This document shows, one piece after another, positions 10,891 through 18,496 of a stretch of 64,000 nt of DNA (positions are counted from its first letter, which is position 1; every line of letters begins with the position of its first letter). The translations under genes were made by a program, and so were the position numbers. The stretch is from Pseudoduganella guangdongensis (GTDB lineage: Bacteria; Pseudomonadota; Gammaproteobacteria; Burkholderiales; Burkholderiaceae_D). The notes below the pieces were generated by a model, which was given only the letters and a program-made list of their open reading frames with translations, was not told where the DNA came from and did no database searches. Where the stretch lies: positions 59,085 through 123,084 of the forward strand of contig NZ_WWCJ01000015.1 of assembly GCF_009857475.1 (NCBI RefSeq). Direction: 5' to 3'.

Positions 10891-11683
10891 GGCCTTCGTC
10901 ATCGGTTCCTCGCGCTACGCCACGCCGCTGGTGCTGGACCTGGATGGCGACGGCATTGAAACCCTGGCCATGGCCGATGGGGTGCGCTTCGATATCCGCG
11001 CCAGCGGGCAGCAGGTGCGCACCGGCTGGGTCGGCAAGGACGATGGCCTGCTGGCACTCGACCGCAACCGCAATGGCCGCATCGACGATGGCAGCGAGCT
11101 GTTCGGCGAAGCCAGCCAGTTGGCCGACGGCAGCCGCGCCCGCGACGGTTACGCCGCCCTGGCCGCGCTGGACGGCAACCAGGATGGCCGCATCGACCAG
11201 CAGGATGCCGCCTACGGCGACCTGCGCGTGTGGGTCGACCGCAATAGCGATGGCCAGAGCGATGCCTCCGAATTGCTCGGCCTGCAGGACTTGCATATCG
11301 CATCCATCTCGACCCGCTCGCAACTGGGCAGCGGCTGGCAAAACGGCAACGTGGTCGGCCTGCAATCGGGCTATACCCGCACCGACGGCAGCCAGGGCAC
11401 CACGGCCGACGTCTGGTTCGCCACCGAAGCGAGCGGCATGAGCCGCGCCGTCAGCGCCCTGACCCATGCGCTGAATGGCTTCGAGGCTGCGGCGCCGCAA
11501 GCGCCGAACGCCCTGCCGGCCATGCCGGGCAACGCCACCAGCCCGATCGCCAACGCCGCCGGCGCCATGGCCGATGCGATGGCGCGCTTCTCGGCGCAAG
11601 GCAGCGCCGGCCTGGCCGGCAGCGAGCTGCGTCCGGTGCAGCAGCGCAAGGCGGAGGAGCTGCTGCTGGCGGCGCCGCGCTAA
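4316..11683 (+). CDS. Giant octapeptide-repeat protein 1 (2455 aa), probable T1SS surface protein
   Basis: From residue 1 to about 2190 the protein is some 270 units of an 8-residue repeat with consensus A-L-[ST]-[ST]-x-Q-[VIL]-x; occasional units carry E/D pairs (METVDF, LETADL). There is no N-terminal signal peptide and no Cys in the repeats. From about residue 2197 follows a C-terminal domain (VLDLDGDGIET at 2206) with EF-hand-like calcium loops (DRNRNGRIDDGSE, DGNQDGRIDQQD, DRNSDGQSDASE), then ADVWF and a tail ending LLLAAPR. Giants at 33608–39106 and 58706–62455 share start, domain and tail. These traits fit type I secretion and a surface-layer or adhesin role; the function itself is inferred. 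A few 9-residue units (QVALGLTTAQ, QVAGGLSTAQ) shift the repeat register. Confidence 0.85.
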   Translation: MSLIISSLNSDQVASITTSQMAALTTAELASITTSQFLVLNSTQLGALSAFQVKYLPTVDIAVMTSKQLPAFNTHQLQALTTAQVRALSTDSIVALSTKQAAALTSSQVGVLSEAQFDAMESEDFAVLNSSAINMLSTTQVTKLVTDQIAQLTTAQVAALSTRTLRALSSDQIGAFGTHQIAALKTQQLIGFDSAQIGALSTKQVVALTTAQVSSLGTQHVAGLDGTQLAAMQTADLVTLRSQHLAVLAGEGLDLLTTDQFAALTTLQIASLSSTQFAALDSDHIVALSTLQVGALNTRQVAGMGTDQLAAMQTADIAALKTQHLNVLSSAQIQALSTQQILALTSIQAGGLGTRQLDAMSSEQMAALVSRNLNVLKTSQVAALTSDQLAALTTAQFATLSTAQIQALSTAQMSWLGTDKIAALSTLQASVLRSHQLAALDNNQVAALETADLARLATHALPSLATDTFSSLSSDQVKALSTAQVSTLATQQLNAFNSDQFDALNTSQLQALGTRHLAALSTDLLNALTASDFAALRSNQVSALRTNQIVALETGLIAALTTAQAQGLTTLQLSVISTEQLSAFSTATFAALKSHQVAALGTSAVLALDTEQIASMSTLQIAQLSTVQLTALKTEQIAAFTTAQAAAMTTAQMVSLKTDQLLALGTRDFAALRSNQVNALSSQQVRALSDAQLVALTTAQAANLGTRQLQALSTDQLLALETADLAVLRAPQMAALSSNQLRALGSQQLQALGSHQVAGLTTGQLDTLTSSQFAVLSGLQLSGLSSAQLNSLDTSQISSISSSAIGALKQSQVAAIGTTLFAALTSDQIAALSTTQVFALGSRQLMALDSTQLRALSTQDVAVLRQVQVAGLGSDQFSQLTTAQVQALNAGLLSALNSNQVAGLGTDQVVALQTQQAAALNAAQLLAFSTAQLDAMELADFAALKAAAIGGLSTAQVASLDSAHLAALTTAQVGLITGGQLGALSTTQVQALENEDLAALRTSQLWGFRTEQLAALTIAQLQGLPGTWIAALSSAQIGGLTTTQVASLTTAQAVSLTAVQLAGMSSDQFQALSADAIAALRNTQLTGLSTAVIATWTTSQIAALTTLQMQSLTATQFNAFSSDQLLALETQDLAALRTSQFAALATEQVQRLGDWQVQALTSGQLRSLTSRQVQALSTYQVMALTSSQVGSLGTAQVRALTSDQIAVIELEDVVALTSTQLNTLSTAQLAALNQAQLAELGTAQTSSLSTALLSALSTDQLSAFTTDQVATLGTGQVASLTSAQAAALSLDQFAQLSSAQVQALSTAVVAALTIEQMAALSTRQASGFSTAQVQALTSAQLQTLNTAVVAALNSASLAALSTDQINYLGTDQFMALTTQQTSALSTSQVAALSTDQLTLLSTAQVASLGTSQLGVLGTNQLLAFGTDQVAALKTNQLNSLHSDQLGSLSSDQIVALSTRQVAAFGTAQAAALGSDQLNAMETVDFAALGTAQVRALATDTMAHLATDQLQAMATRQLAALSTDQVGALGSNQVAALTTSQVQGLATVQLGAFNSDQLAALASDQVAALKTHQLNSLGSDQLGTLGSDQLVALTTQQAAALGSNQLLALSSDQLNALETVDLAAIATAPLSALATDTLAGLSTSQVAALATRQVAALTTDQVAALGSDQLNNLSSSGIAALTTRQVALGLTTAQLVALTTGQVSLLASRQLGALSYDQLGSLDTDQFAALSTAALQGLRGDQVAGGLSTAQIVALTTDQAAALTTAQVAALLDAQALALETADLAVLATRTLAALGTSQLAALSTSQFSSLSTSQLAGLAVGQAGAITSAQLHALSSDQLNAFGSLQVAALSLTALDALTTDQVSRLGTAQLAALTAAQVVSLSTDQLRALDAAQMGGLGSVQISALSADQMFALSTLQLSGLSASQIGYFTNTQLPLLTNAQVQSLSTDQVAGIKLSQITALTGDQVSVLSTDQVQALTTSQIQTMTASQVAMFSVASVGALETEQMQALKNTQLAALDIDQVGALATSQLVVLGTSQIGAFTATQMSYFSNTQLAGFSTTQVAALKNSQLLALTGAQLQAFDAAQVQALTTAQLAILTTTQIAALTTTQFAALSGSQVASLSTAQIAALTTAQVAALTTAQAAALTTAEIGALTTAHAQVLTTEALAAFSITQVGGFTDAQVAVMTVTQTMAFVIGSSRYATPLVLDLDGDGIETLAMADGVRFDIRASGQQVRTGWVGKDDGLLALDRNRNGRIDDGSELFGEASQLADGSRARDGYAALAALDGNQDGRIDQQDAAYGDLRVWVDRNSDGQSDASELLGLQDLHIASISTRSQLGSGWQNGNVVGLQSGYTRTDGSQGTTADVWFATEASGMSRAVSALTHALNGFEAAAPQAPNALPAMPGNATSPIANAAGAMADAMARFSAQGSAGLAGSELRPVQQRKAEELLLAAPR

Positions 11684-11810
11684 GCGGCGCTTCATAGGGA
11701 GGAATGTTGCGCGGAGGCTAAAAAACACCGCCGCGGCGACGGGCAACAGGGTATGATTGTGCCCTGCGGCCCGCCGCGCCGCGGCGCCGATTTGACCAGA
11801 AAGACAAGGA

Positions 11811-14330
11811 ATGACCGCACCCGCTTCCGCCGCTCCGTTGACCAACCTGTCGCAACTGAAGGCGCTGGCCGCCCGGGGCCAGTTGCAAGTGCCCGAACTC
11901 TTTAACGCCACGGCCGAACTGGCCGCACGCGGCCAGGTGCCGCAAGCCGTTGCGCTCTACCGCAGCTGGCTCGACAACACGCAATCGCCGGTGGCGTACG
12001 CGGTCTGCTTCAACCTGGCCGTGATGCTGTCCGACAGCGGCGATACCGCCGGCGCCGAACAGCTGTACCGCCGCGCCATCGCCCTCAACAAATTCTTCGT
12101 CGAAGCGCGCCTGAACCTGGGCACCTTGCAGGAACGCCTGGGCAAGCCCGACGCCGCCCTGCAAATCTGGCAGGAAATCCTCGACACAGTGCCCAACATC
12201 GTCGAGCAGCGCGCCCTGCACCTGCAAACGCTGAACAACCTGGGCCGCCTGCTGGAAATCCAGAAACGCCTGCCGGAAGCGGAAGCCATGCTGACGCAGA
12301 GCCTGCGCCTCGACCCCAAGCAGCGCAACGTCATCACGCACTGGATCCACCTGCGCCAGAAGCTGTGCGAATGGCCGGTCTACAACAGCGAACTGATCGG
12401 CATCCCGCAGGAAGACCTGCTGGACGGCACCTCGGCCCTGGCCATGCTCGGCTCTTCGCCCGAACCGGCGCAGCAACTGGCCGCCGCGCGCCGCTTCATC
12501 GAAGAAAAAGTCGCCACCAATGTGACGCCGCTCGGCACCGAGGCGGGCTACGCCCACCGCCGCATGCGCATCGGCTACCTGTCCTCCGATTTCTGCTCGC
12601 ACGCGGTGTCGATCCTGACCGCCGAGCTGTACGAGCTGCACGACCGCTCGCGCGTCGAGGTGTATGCCTTCTCCTGGAGCCGCGAAGACCATTCGCCGCT
12701 GCGCGCGCGCGTGGTCAGCGCCATGGACCACTACATCCGCATCGATGGCATGAGCGACCTGCAGGCGGCGCAGTGCATCCGCGATAACGAGATCGACATC
12801 CTGGTCGACCTGCACGGCCTGACCCTGGGCGCGCGCGCCGGCATCCTGTGCTACCGCCCGGCGCCGGTGCAACTGACCTGGCTCGGCTTCCCCGGTTCCA
12901 CCGCGATCCCGGGCGTCGATTACGTGCTGGCCGACCGCTTCCTGATCCCGCCCGAGCTGGAACCGTACTTCACGGAAAAACCGCTGCACATGCCGAACAC
13001 CTTCCAGATCAACGACCGCCAGCGCGCGATCGGCCCGCGCCCGACGCGCGCCGACTGCAACCTGGCGGACGACACGATGGTGTTCTGCTCCTTCAACAAC
13101 AACTACAAGTTCACGCCCGACGTCTTCGGCGCCTGGATGGAAATCCTGAAGCAGGTGCCGGACAGCGTGCTGTGGCTGGTGTCCGACGCCGAAACCACGC
13201 GCGAGAACCTGGTGCGCGAGGCGGAAGCGCGCGGCGTGCCCGGCACCCGCCTGGTGTTCGCCGGCCGCGTGCCGCCGGCGCAGTACCTGGCGCGCTACCA
13301 GGTGGCCGACTTGTTCCTCGACACCGCGCCGTTCAACGCCGGCACCACCGCCAGCGACGCGCTGTGGGCCGGCCTGCCGGTGCTGACCTGCGCCGGCAAG
13401 ACCTTCAGCTCGCGCATGGCCGGCAGCCTGCTGCACGCCATGGACCTGCCGGAACTGGTCACCCACACGCTGGACGACTATATCGCCACCGCCGTGGCCC
13501 TGGCCAAGGACCGCCCGCGCCTGGCCGCCCTGCGCCAGCGCCTGGTGGACGGGCGCGACCAGTCGGCCCTGTTCGACACGCCGCGCTTCGTGCGCGACTT
13601 TGAAGATTTGCTGGAAACCGTCTGGGTGCGCGCGCCGGGCGAACCGACCGACGTGCCGCTGGAGCAGGCCGGCAAGCCCGGTGTGCCCGACCCGGGCGAG
13701 CTGGCGATGCAACCGAGCGTGCTGCTGCGCATGCTGCGTCCCGGCCTGCACAGCGTGGCCGAAGTCGGTCCCGGCACGCTGGCGCAGGCGGTGCGCCACG
13801 CCCGCCCCGGCGTGCGCTACACCGCCATCGCCGCCCAGCACGATCCGGAAGGCTGGGCCAGCGCCGTGGTGGCCAGCGAACTGGAACAGCTGACGCCGGG
13901 CGACTGGCAAAACCTGGCCGCCAACCAGGCCTGGATCTTCCCGGAAACCCTGGAACGCCTGCGCGACCCGGCCGCCGTGCTGCGCCGCATCCGCGCCCTG
14001 TCCAGCGGCCAGGTGGAAGTGCTGGCCTGCGTCACCAACGCCCAGCACTGGATGCTGCAGGCGGCCCTGGCCGGCGGCAGCCTGCGCGCAACCGAAGGCG
14101 GCGTGCCCGGCCCGCAGCCGATGCACTGGCTGACCCGCAGCGCGCTGCAGGAAATGTTTGCCGCCTGCGGCTTCGTGGTGGCGGAAATGGTAACGGTCAA
14201 CATGCCGCCGCCGCCGCTCGCCACCGCCGCCGCGCTGCGCGCCATGGCCGTCGCGGCCGGTGCCGACCCGCAGCAGGCCGAAGCGGACGCCATTCCTTAC
14301 CAATACATCATTCGCGCCGTCGCGGCCTGA
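11811..14330 (+). CDS. TPR–GT41 (OGT/SPINDLY-type) glycosyltransferase with C-terminal methyltransferase-like domain
   Basis: Residues about 30–190 hold TPR-like helices (YRSWLDN, YRRAIALN, EAEAMLTQSLRLDP). Residues about 250–600 are a GT41 catalytic region: SSDFCSHAV carries the catalytic-type His (264), FNNNYKFTP carries the UDP-contacting Lys (433), and GTTASDALWAGLP…SRMAGSLL is the sugar-nucleotide motif shared with O-GlcNAc transferase. The last ~200 residues resemble a degenerate SAM methyltransferase also found at 24787–25323 and 28658–29965. GT41 enzymes glycosylate Ser/Thr or Asn of cytoplasmic proteins. It lies 127 bp behind giant 1, which is packed with Ser/Thr, so giant 1 is an obvious candidate acceptor, though this is inference. 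Confidence 0.88.
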   Translation: MTAPASAAPLTNLSQLKALAARGQLQVPELFNATAELAARGQVPQAVALYRSWLDNTQSPVAYAVCFNLAVMLSDSGDTAGAEQLYRRAIALNKFFVEARLNLGTLQERLGKPDAALQIWQEILDTVPNIVEQRALHLQTLNNLGRLLEIQKRLPEAEAMLTQSLRLDPKQRNVITHWIHLRQKLCEWPVYNSELIGIPQEDLLDGTSALAMLGSSPEPAQQLAAARRFIEEKVATNVTPLGTEAGYAHRRMRIGYLSSDFCSHAVSILTAELYELHDRSRVEVYAFSWSREDHSPLRARVVSAMDHYIRIDGMSDLQAAQCIRDNEIDILVDLHGLTLGARAGILCYRPAPVQLTWLGFPGSTAIPGVDYVLADRFLIPPELEPYFTEKPLHMPNTFQINDRQRAIGPRPTRADCNLADDTMVFCSFNNNYKFTPDVFGAWMEILKQVPDSVLWLVSDAETTRENLVREAEARGVPGTRLVFAGRVPPAQYLARYQVADLFLDTAPFNAGTTASDALWAGLPVLTCAGKTFSSRMAGSLLHAMDLPELVTHTLDDYIATAVALAKDRPRLAALRQRLVDGRDQSALFDTPRFVRDFEDLLETVWVRAPGEPTDVPLEQAGKPGVPDPGELAMQPSVLLRMLRPGLHSVAEVGPGTLAQAVRHARPGVRYTAIAAQHDPEGWASAVVASELEQLTPGDWQNLAANQAWIFPETLERLRDPAAVLRRIRALSSGQVEVLACVTNAQHWMLQAALAGGSLRATEGGVPGPQPMHWLTRSALQEMFAACGFVVAEMVTVNMPPPPLATAAALRAMAVAAGADPQQAEADAIPYQYIIRAVAA

Positions 14331-14335
14331 ACAGC

Positions 14336-15217
14336 ATGAGCCTGCCTAAAGTCAGCATCGTCCTCCCCACCTACAAGGCCGAGCATTTCGAGCAATGCCT
14401 GCGCTCCGCGATCGGCCAGACGTACCCGAACACCGAGATCCTGGTCAGCGACAATTGCCCGACCGACGCCATCGAGAAGATCTGCGCCCGCTTCAACGGC
14501 GTGATCTACCAGCGCAACAGCGTGATCCGCGAAGCCAATGTGCTGTCCTCGATCTACTCCGGCAAGGGCACGTACATCAAGCCGCTGTTCGACGACGATA
14601 TCCTGCACCCGTTCTGTATCGAGCGCATGGTGGCGTCGATGCAGGGCAACGACCAGATCCAGCTGGCCTTCTCGGCTTCGCAGGTGATCGATGCCGACAA
14701 TATGCGCAAGGAAACGCGCCGCCCCTACCAGGTGACCGGCACCATCAGCGGGCGCGACCTGCACCGCACCTGCGTGCTGGGCATGCAGAACCTGGTGGGC
14801 GAGTTCTCCACCATCATGTTCCGCCGCGACAAACTGTGGGAAATCGGCTGGCACGACCTGTTCAAGGTTGGCCGCCACGACTGCACCTACGGCCTGGCCG
14901 ACCTGGCCGCCTACCTCAACCTGACGGCGGGCGACGGCATTGCCTGCTACCTGGACGAAGAGCTCAGCTACTTCCGCCAGGACCAGCGCCTGCAGTCGAA
15001 TTCGAACTACTATGCCAACCCGAATTTCGGCTATTGCTTCTCCGACTATATCGACTTGCTGCCGGCCAGCTATGAGCAGGGCGTGATCAGCCTGGAGGAA
15101 TTGCTGGCCATGCGCGGCAAGGTAGACGATGCGCATATCCGCCTGGGCGGCATCTTCCCGCAGGTTGTGCAATCCTATGCCCGTTTCCAGGACTACCTGG
15201 CCCACTTGAAAGGATGA
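14336..15217 (+). CDS. Glycosyltransferase family 2
   Basis: A 293-residue GT-A fold enzyme: VSIVLPTYKAEHFEQCLRSA at the N-terminus, a SDN motif (LVSDNCPTDA), and FDDD (KPLFDDDILHP) as the metal-binding Asp cluster near residue 85. It probably adds one sugar from a nucleotide donor to a glycan under construction on a lipid or protein carrier at the inner membrane face. The start lies 5 bases after the GT41 stop, so both are in one operon. Donor and acceptor cannot be read from the sequence. Confidence 0.88.
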   Translation: MSLPKVSIVLPTYKAEHFEQCLRSAIGQTYPNTEILVSDNCPTDAIEKICARFNGVIYQRNSVIREANVLSSIYSGKGTYIKPLFDDDILHPFCIERMVASMQGNDQIQLAFSASQVIDADNMRKETRRPYQVTGTISGRDLHRTCVLGMQNLVGEFSTIMFRRDKLWEIGWHDLFKVGRHDCTYGLADLAAYLNLTAGDGIACYLDEELSYFRQDQRLQSNSNYYANPNFGYCFSDYIDLLPASYEQGVISLEELLAMRGKVDDAHIRLGGIFPQVVQSYARFQDYLAHLKG

Positions 15218-15220
15218 GCC

Positions 15221-15634
15221 ATGCTGGACGATTGCCGGCTGATTGAACTGCCGCGCCATAACGACCCGCGCGGCAACCTGTCCGTGATCGAATCGGGGCG
15301 CCATATCCCGTTCGAAATCCAGCGCGTGTACTACCTGTACGATGTGCCGGGCGGTTCTTCGCGCGCCGGCCACGGCCACCGCGAGCTGCAGCAGTTCATT
15401 GTCGCCATGTCGGGCAGCTTCGATGTCATCGTGGACGACGGCCATGGCCGCAAGAAAATTTCGCTGAACCGTTCCTATTACGGCCTCTACATCCCGAAAC
15501 TGATGTGGCGCGAAGTGGAAAACTTCTCGTCCGGCGCAGTGTGCATGGTGCTGGCCTCGACCATGTACGACCCGGACGACTATTTCCACGATTACGACGA
15601 ATTCAAGGCCCAGGTGGCCCGCCCCCATCCATAA
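15221..15634 (+). CDS. FdtA/QdtA-type dTDP-4-keto-6-deoxyhexose 3,4-ketoisomerase
   Basis: A 137-residue cupin: it keeps the family's GNLSVIE start, the Tyr pair in RVYYLYDVPGG, and the catalytic region RAGHGHRELQQFIVAMSGS with HGHRE, followed by DGLYIP-like GLYIPKLMWREV. These enzymes convert dTDP-4-keto-6-deoxyglucose to the 3-keto isomer, which the next gene's product would aminate to dTDP-Fuc3N or dTDP-Qui3N. A clear AAGGATGAG ribosome site precedes the ATG. RmlA and RmlB, needed for its substrate, are not in the window. Confidence 0.87.
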   Translation: MLDDCRLIELPRHNDPRGNLSVIESGRHIPFEIQRVYYLYDVPGGSSRAGHGHRELQQFIVAMSGSFDVIVDDGHGRKKISLNRSYYGLYIPKLMWREVENFSSGAVCMVLASTMYDPDDYFHDYDEFKAQVARPHP

Positions 15635-15643
15635 AGAGCAACC

Positions 15644-16750
15644 ATGACCGTCCCCTTCCTCGACCTCAAAGCCATCAACCTCAGCCAGGGCGCCGAACTG
15701 GAAGCCGCCTTCCAGCGCGTGCTGAACTCGGGCTGGTACATCCTGGGCCAGGAAGTGGCGAATTTCGAACAGCGCTTCGCCGCCTACTGCGGCGCGGCGC
15801 AGGGCATCGGCGTGGCCAACGGCCTGGACGCCATCATGCTGGTGCTGAAAGCCAGCGGCATCGGCCCGGGCGACGAGGTCATCGTGCCGTCCAACACCTT
15901 TATCGCCACCTGGCTGGCGGTGTCGCAATGCGGCGCCACCCCGGTGCCGGTGGAGCCGGTGGAAGCGACCTACAACCTGGACCCGGCGCGCGTGGCCGCC
16001 GCCATCACGCCGCGCACCAAGGCCATCGTGCCGGTGCACCTGTACGGCCAGCCGGCCGACATGGACCCGCTGCTGGCCCTGGCCGAACAGCATGGCCTGC
16101 TGGTGCTGGAAGACGCGGCGCAGGCGCACGGCGCCCGCTACCGCGGCCGCCGCACCGGTTCCCTGGGCCAGGCCGCCGCCTTCTCCTTCTACCCGGGCAA
16201 GAACCTGGGCGCGCTGGGCGACGCCGGCGGCATCACCACCAGCGATGCCGCGCTGGCCGAACGCATCCGCACCTACCGCAACTACGGTTCGCAGCAGAAG
16301 TACCACAACCTGGTGCAGGGCTTTAACTCGCGCCTGGATGAAATGCAGGCCGCCTTCCTCAACGTCAAGCTGGAGGCGCTGGACGCCGGCAACGCGCAGC
16401 GCCGCGCCATTGCCGCGCGCTATACCGAATTGCTGGCCGGCAGCGGCCTGCTGCTGCCGCACGTGCCCGACTGGGCCGAGCCGGTGTGGCACCTGTACGT
16501 GGTACGCCACCCGCAGCGCGACGCCCTGGCCGCCAAGCTGGCCGAGCAGGGCATCGGCACCATCGTGCACTATCCGATCGCGCCGCATATGCAGCAAGCG
16601 TATGCCGCGCTGGGCTTCCAGGAAGGCGACTTCCCGATTGCCGAAGCGATCCACCGTGAAGTGCTGAGCCTGCCGATCGGCCCGCATATGACCCTGGCGC
16701 AAGCCGACCAAGTGGCGGCCGCCGTGCGCGCCGCCCTGGCCGCGCTGTAA
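15644..16750 (+). CDS. FdtB/QdtB-type PLP sugar aminotransferase (DegT/DnrJ/EryC1/StrS)
   Basis: A 368-residue DegT-family aminotransferase starting VPFLDLKAINLSQGAELEAAF, with the PLP-binding Lys in FSFYPGKNLGALGDAGGI near residue 187 and the NYGSQQKYHN motif typical of the 3-aminotransferase subgroup. It would transfer an amino group from Glu to the 3-keto sugar made by the preceding isomerase, giving dTDP-3-amino-3,6-dideoxyhexose. The tight order isomerase–aminotransferase is the standard Fuc3N/Qui3N pairing. Which epimer results cannot be settled from these two genes. Confidence 0.88.
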   Translation: MTVPFLDLKAINLSQGAELEAAFQRVLNSGWYILGQEVANFEQRFAAYCGAAQGIGVANGLDAIMLVLKASGIGPGDEVIVPSNTFIATWLAVSQCGATPVPVEPVEATYNLDPARVAAAITPRTKAIVPVHLYGQPADMDPLLALAEQHGLLVLEDAAQAHGARYRGRRTGSLGQAAAFSFYPGKNLGALGDAGGITTSDAALAERIRTYRNYGSQQKYHNLVQGFNSRLDEMQAAFLNVKLEALDAGNAQRRAIAARYTELLAGSGLLLPHVPDWAEPVWHLYVVRHPQRDALAAKLAEQGIGTIVHYPIAPHMQQAYAALGFQEGDFPIAEAIHREVLSLPIGPHMTLAQADQVAAAVRAALAAL

Positions 16751-16758
16751 GGAAAACC

Positions 16759-17544
16759 ATGTTCAATATCATCATCCCGACCCACAACCGCCCGGCCCTG
16801 CTGGCGCGCACGCTGCAATCGCTGGCGACCCAGACCTGGCAGGACTTCCACGTCATCATCGTCGACGACGTCGCCCCTAGCGCGCCGCCGCTGGAAGCGC
16901 TGGCCGCGCTGCAGGGCCGCTACACCTATGTCACGCGCAGCAGCAAGCCGGGCCCGGCGGAAAGCCGCAACGCCGGCCTGGCCCTGGCCGACCAGCCCTG
17001 GCTGATGTTCCTGGATGATGACGACACCATGGAGCCGGGCCACCTGGCAGCCTTGGCGGCGCGCGTGCAGGCGGCGCCGGCCGAGATCCTGTTCCACGAC
17101 TTCAAGGTACAGAACGAAGACCGCACCGTGATGCCGCCGCGCCTGCTGGAAGCGGCCACCCCGCTGTCGATCGACGGCGTGTCCGCGCTTGACACCTGGG
17201 TCTTGAACCGCATCCCGAACAGCTGCCTGCTGTACCGGCGCGACCTGATCGCCGATATCCGCTACGACGCTTCGCTCATCATTTACGAAGACTGGGACTA
17301 TCTGCTGGCCTGCCTGCAGCGCGGCCAACTGAGCTATGTGCCGGGCATTAACAGCGTGGTGATCCACAAGAGCGCGGCCGGCGCCAGCGAGAATATGCGC
17401 CGCGGCAATTCGCGCGACGACCTGATCCTGCCGACCATGTTGCATTTGTATAAAAAATTCCCGTGCCCGACGCATGAAGCGCGCCTGGCACGCCAGGCCC
17501 TGCTGGCGCGGGCCGGCGTCAACTTGCCTCTAGAGCATTTCTAA
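16759..17544 (+). CDS. Glycosyltransferase family 2
   Basis: A 261-residue GT-A enzyme: FNIIIPTHNRPALLARTLQSL, then VIIVDDVAPS, and the DxD-type cluster MFLDDDDTMEPGHLAALA near residue 90. The C-terminal part has the IIYEDWDYLLACLQRG segment, where ED is the usual catalytic-base position in this family. It begins 8 bases after the aminotransferase stop in the same operon and probably uses one of the deoxysugars made here. The specific donor is unknown. Confidence 0.87.
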   Translation: MFNIIIPTHNRPALLARTLQSLATQTWQDFHVIIVDDVAPSAPPLEALAALQGRYTYVTRSSKPGPAESRNAGLALADQPWLMFLDDDDTMEPGHLAALAARVQAAPAEILFHDFKVQNEDRTVMPPRLLEAATPLSIDGVSALDTWVLNRIPNSCLLYRRDLIADIRYDASLIIYEDWDYLLACLQRGQLSYVPGINSVVIHKSAAGASENMRRGNSRDDLILPTMLHLYKKFPCPTHEARLARQALLARAGVNLPLEHF

Positions 17545-17578
17545 GGCTGGCGATACAATCACAGCCACAGAGGGGAAA

Positions 17579-18475
17579 ATGAAAACAATAAACCTGGTGA
17601 TGATCAACAAGTACCACGGCTTGTCGATCTGGACCTTTGAAGACACCATGCTGGCCTTGCAGCAGCTGCTGCGCGCGGCCGGCTACGATTGCCAGATCAC
17701 CGCCAACTTCGTCGATCCCAACCCCAATACGGTCAACGTCCTGTTCGGCGTCGGCTCGCATTTCTCGCACCCCTTCGCCGAAGTGGCTGCCGTGGCGCAG
17801 CCGCACAACACCATCATCTTCAACGGCGAGCAGCTGGGCAGCAGCTCCGACCTGATCACCCGCGAATACCTGGAATTCCTGTCGCGCTACGTCACCTTCG
17901 ACTGGTCGGAATCGAATATCGATGATATCCGCCACCGCGTGCCGCAACTGCGCGCGCTGGAAGTGCCGCTGCTGCCGACGCCCGGCCTGTGCCAGTCCAA
18001 CGGCGCCCAGTGGGAGCTCAAATACGACCTGGCCTTCTACGGCGCCTACAACGAGCGCCGCAAGAAGCTGGTGGCCGAGCTGGAGCGGGAAGGCGTCAGC
18101 ATCAAGCATATTTCCGGCTTCTATGGTGCGGCGCTGTGCAACCAGCTGCTGGAATGCCGCTATGTGCTGAACATGCACGCCTACGAGACCGACCACCTGG
18201 AAGTGAACCGCTGCCTGCGGCCGCTGGCCATGGGCATTCCCATCATTTCCGAAAGCAGCACCCTGCCCACGCTGGGCGACTGGCAGGACAGCGGCATCAT
18301 TTACGTGCCGACCGAAGGCTTCGGCCAAGGCGTGCGGCGCGTGCTCGACACGCCGGACCAGCACGTGGCCGCCGCGCGCAAAGCCATCTTGTTCACCCAC
18401 CGTTCCGCCAATGCCGACTATATCCGCAAGGCGATGGACGGGGCGATCGCCGAGCTGGCATCGCTGAACGCATAA
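17579..18475 (+). CDS. Putative GT-B-like glycosyltransferase
   Basis: A 298-residue protein with an N-terminal half that names no known motif (NLVMINKYHGLSIWTFEDTM) and a C-terminal half resembling the nucleotide-binding domain of small GT-B enzymes: DLAFYGAYNERRKKLVAEL, then LLECRYVLNMHAYETDHLEVNRCLRPLAMGIPIISE with the E-x-N/R…LA-GIP pattern. An AGAGGGGAAA ribosome site precedes the ATG. It lies within the sugar operon after a GT2 gene. A glycosyltransferase role is likely but the family is not firmly recognised. Confidence 0.65.
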   Translation: MKTINLVMINKYHGLSIWTFEDTMLALQQLLRAAGYDCQITANFVDPNPNTVNVLFGVGSHFSHPFAEVAAVAQPHNTIIFNGEQLGSSSDLITREYLEFLSRYVTFDWSESNIDDIRHRVPQLRALEVPLLPTPGLCQSNGAQWELKYDLAFYGAYNERRKKLVAELEREGVSIKHISGFYGAALCNQLLECRYVLNMHAYETDHLEVNRCLRPLAMGIPIISESSTLPTLGDWQDSGIIYVPTEGFGQGVRRVLDTPDQHVAAARKAILFTHRSANADYIRKAMDGAIAELASLNA

Positions 18476-18496
18476 ATCAACCCTGGAGCTCCCACA

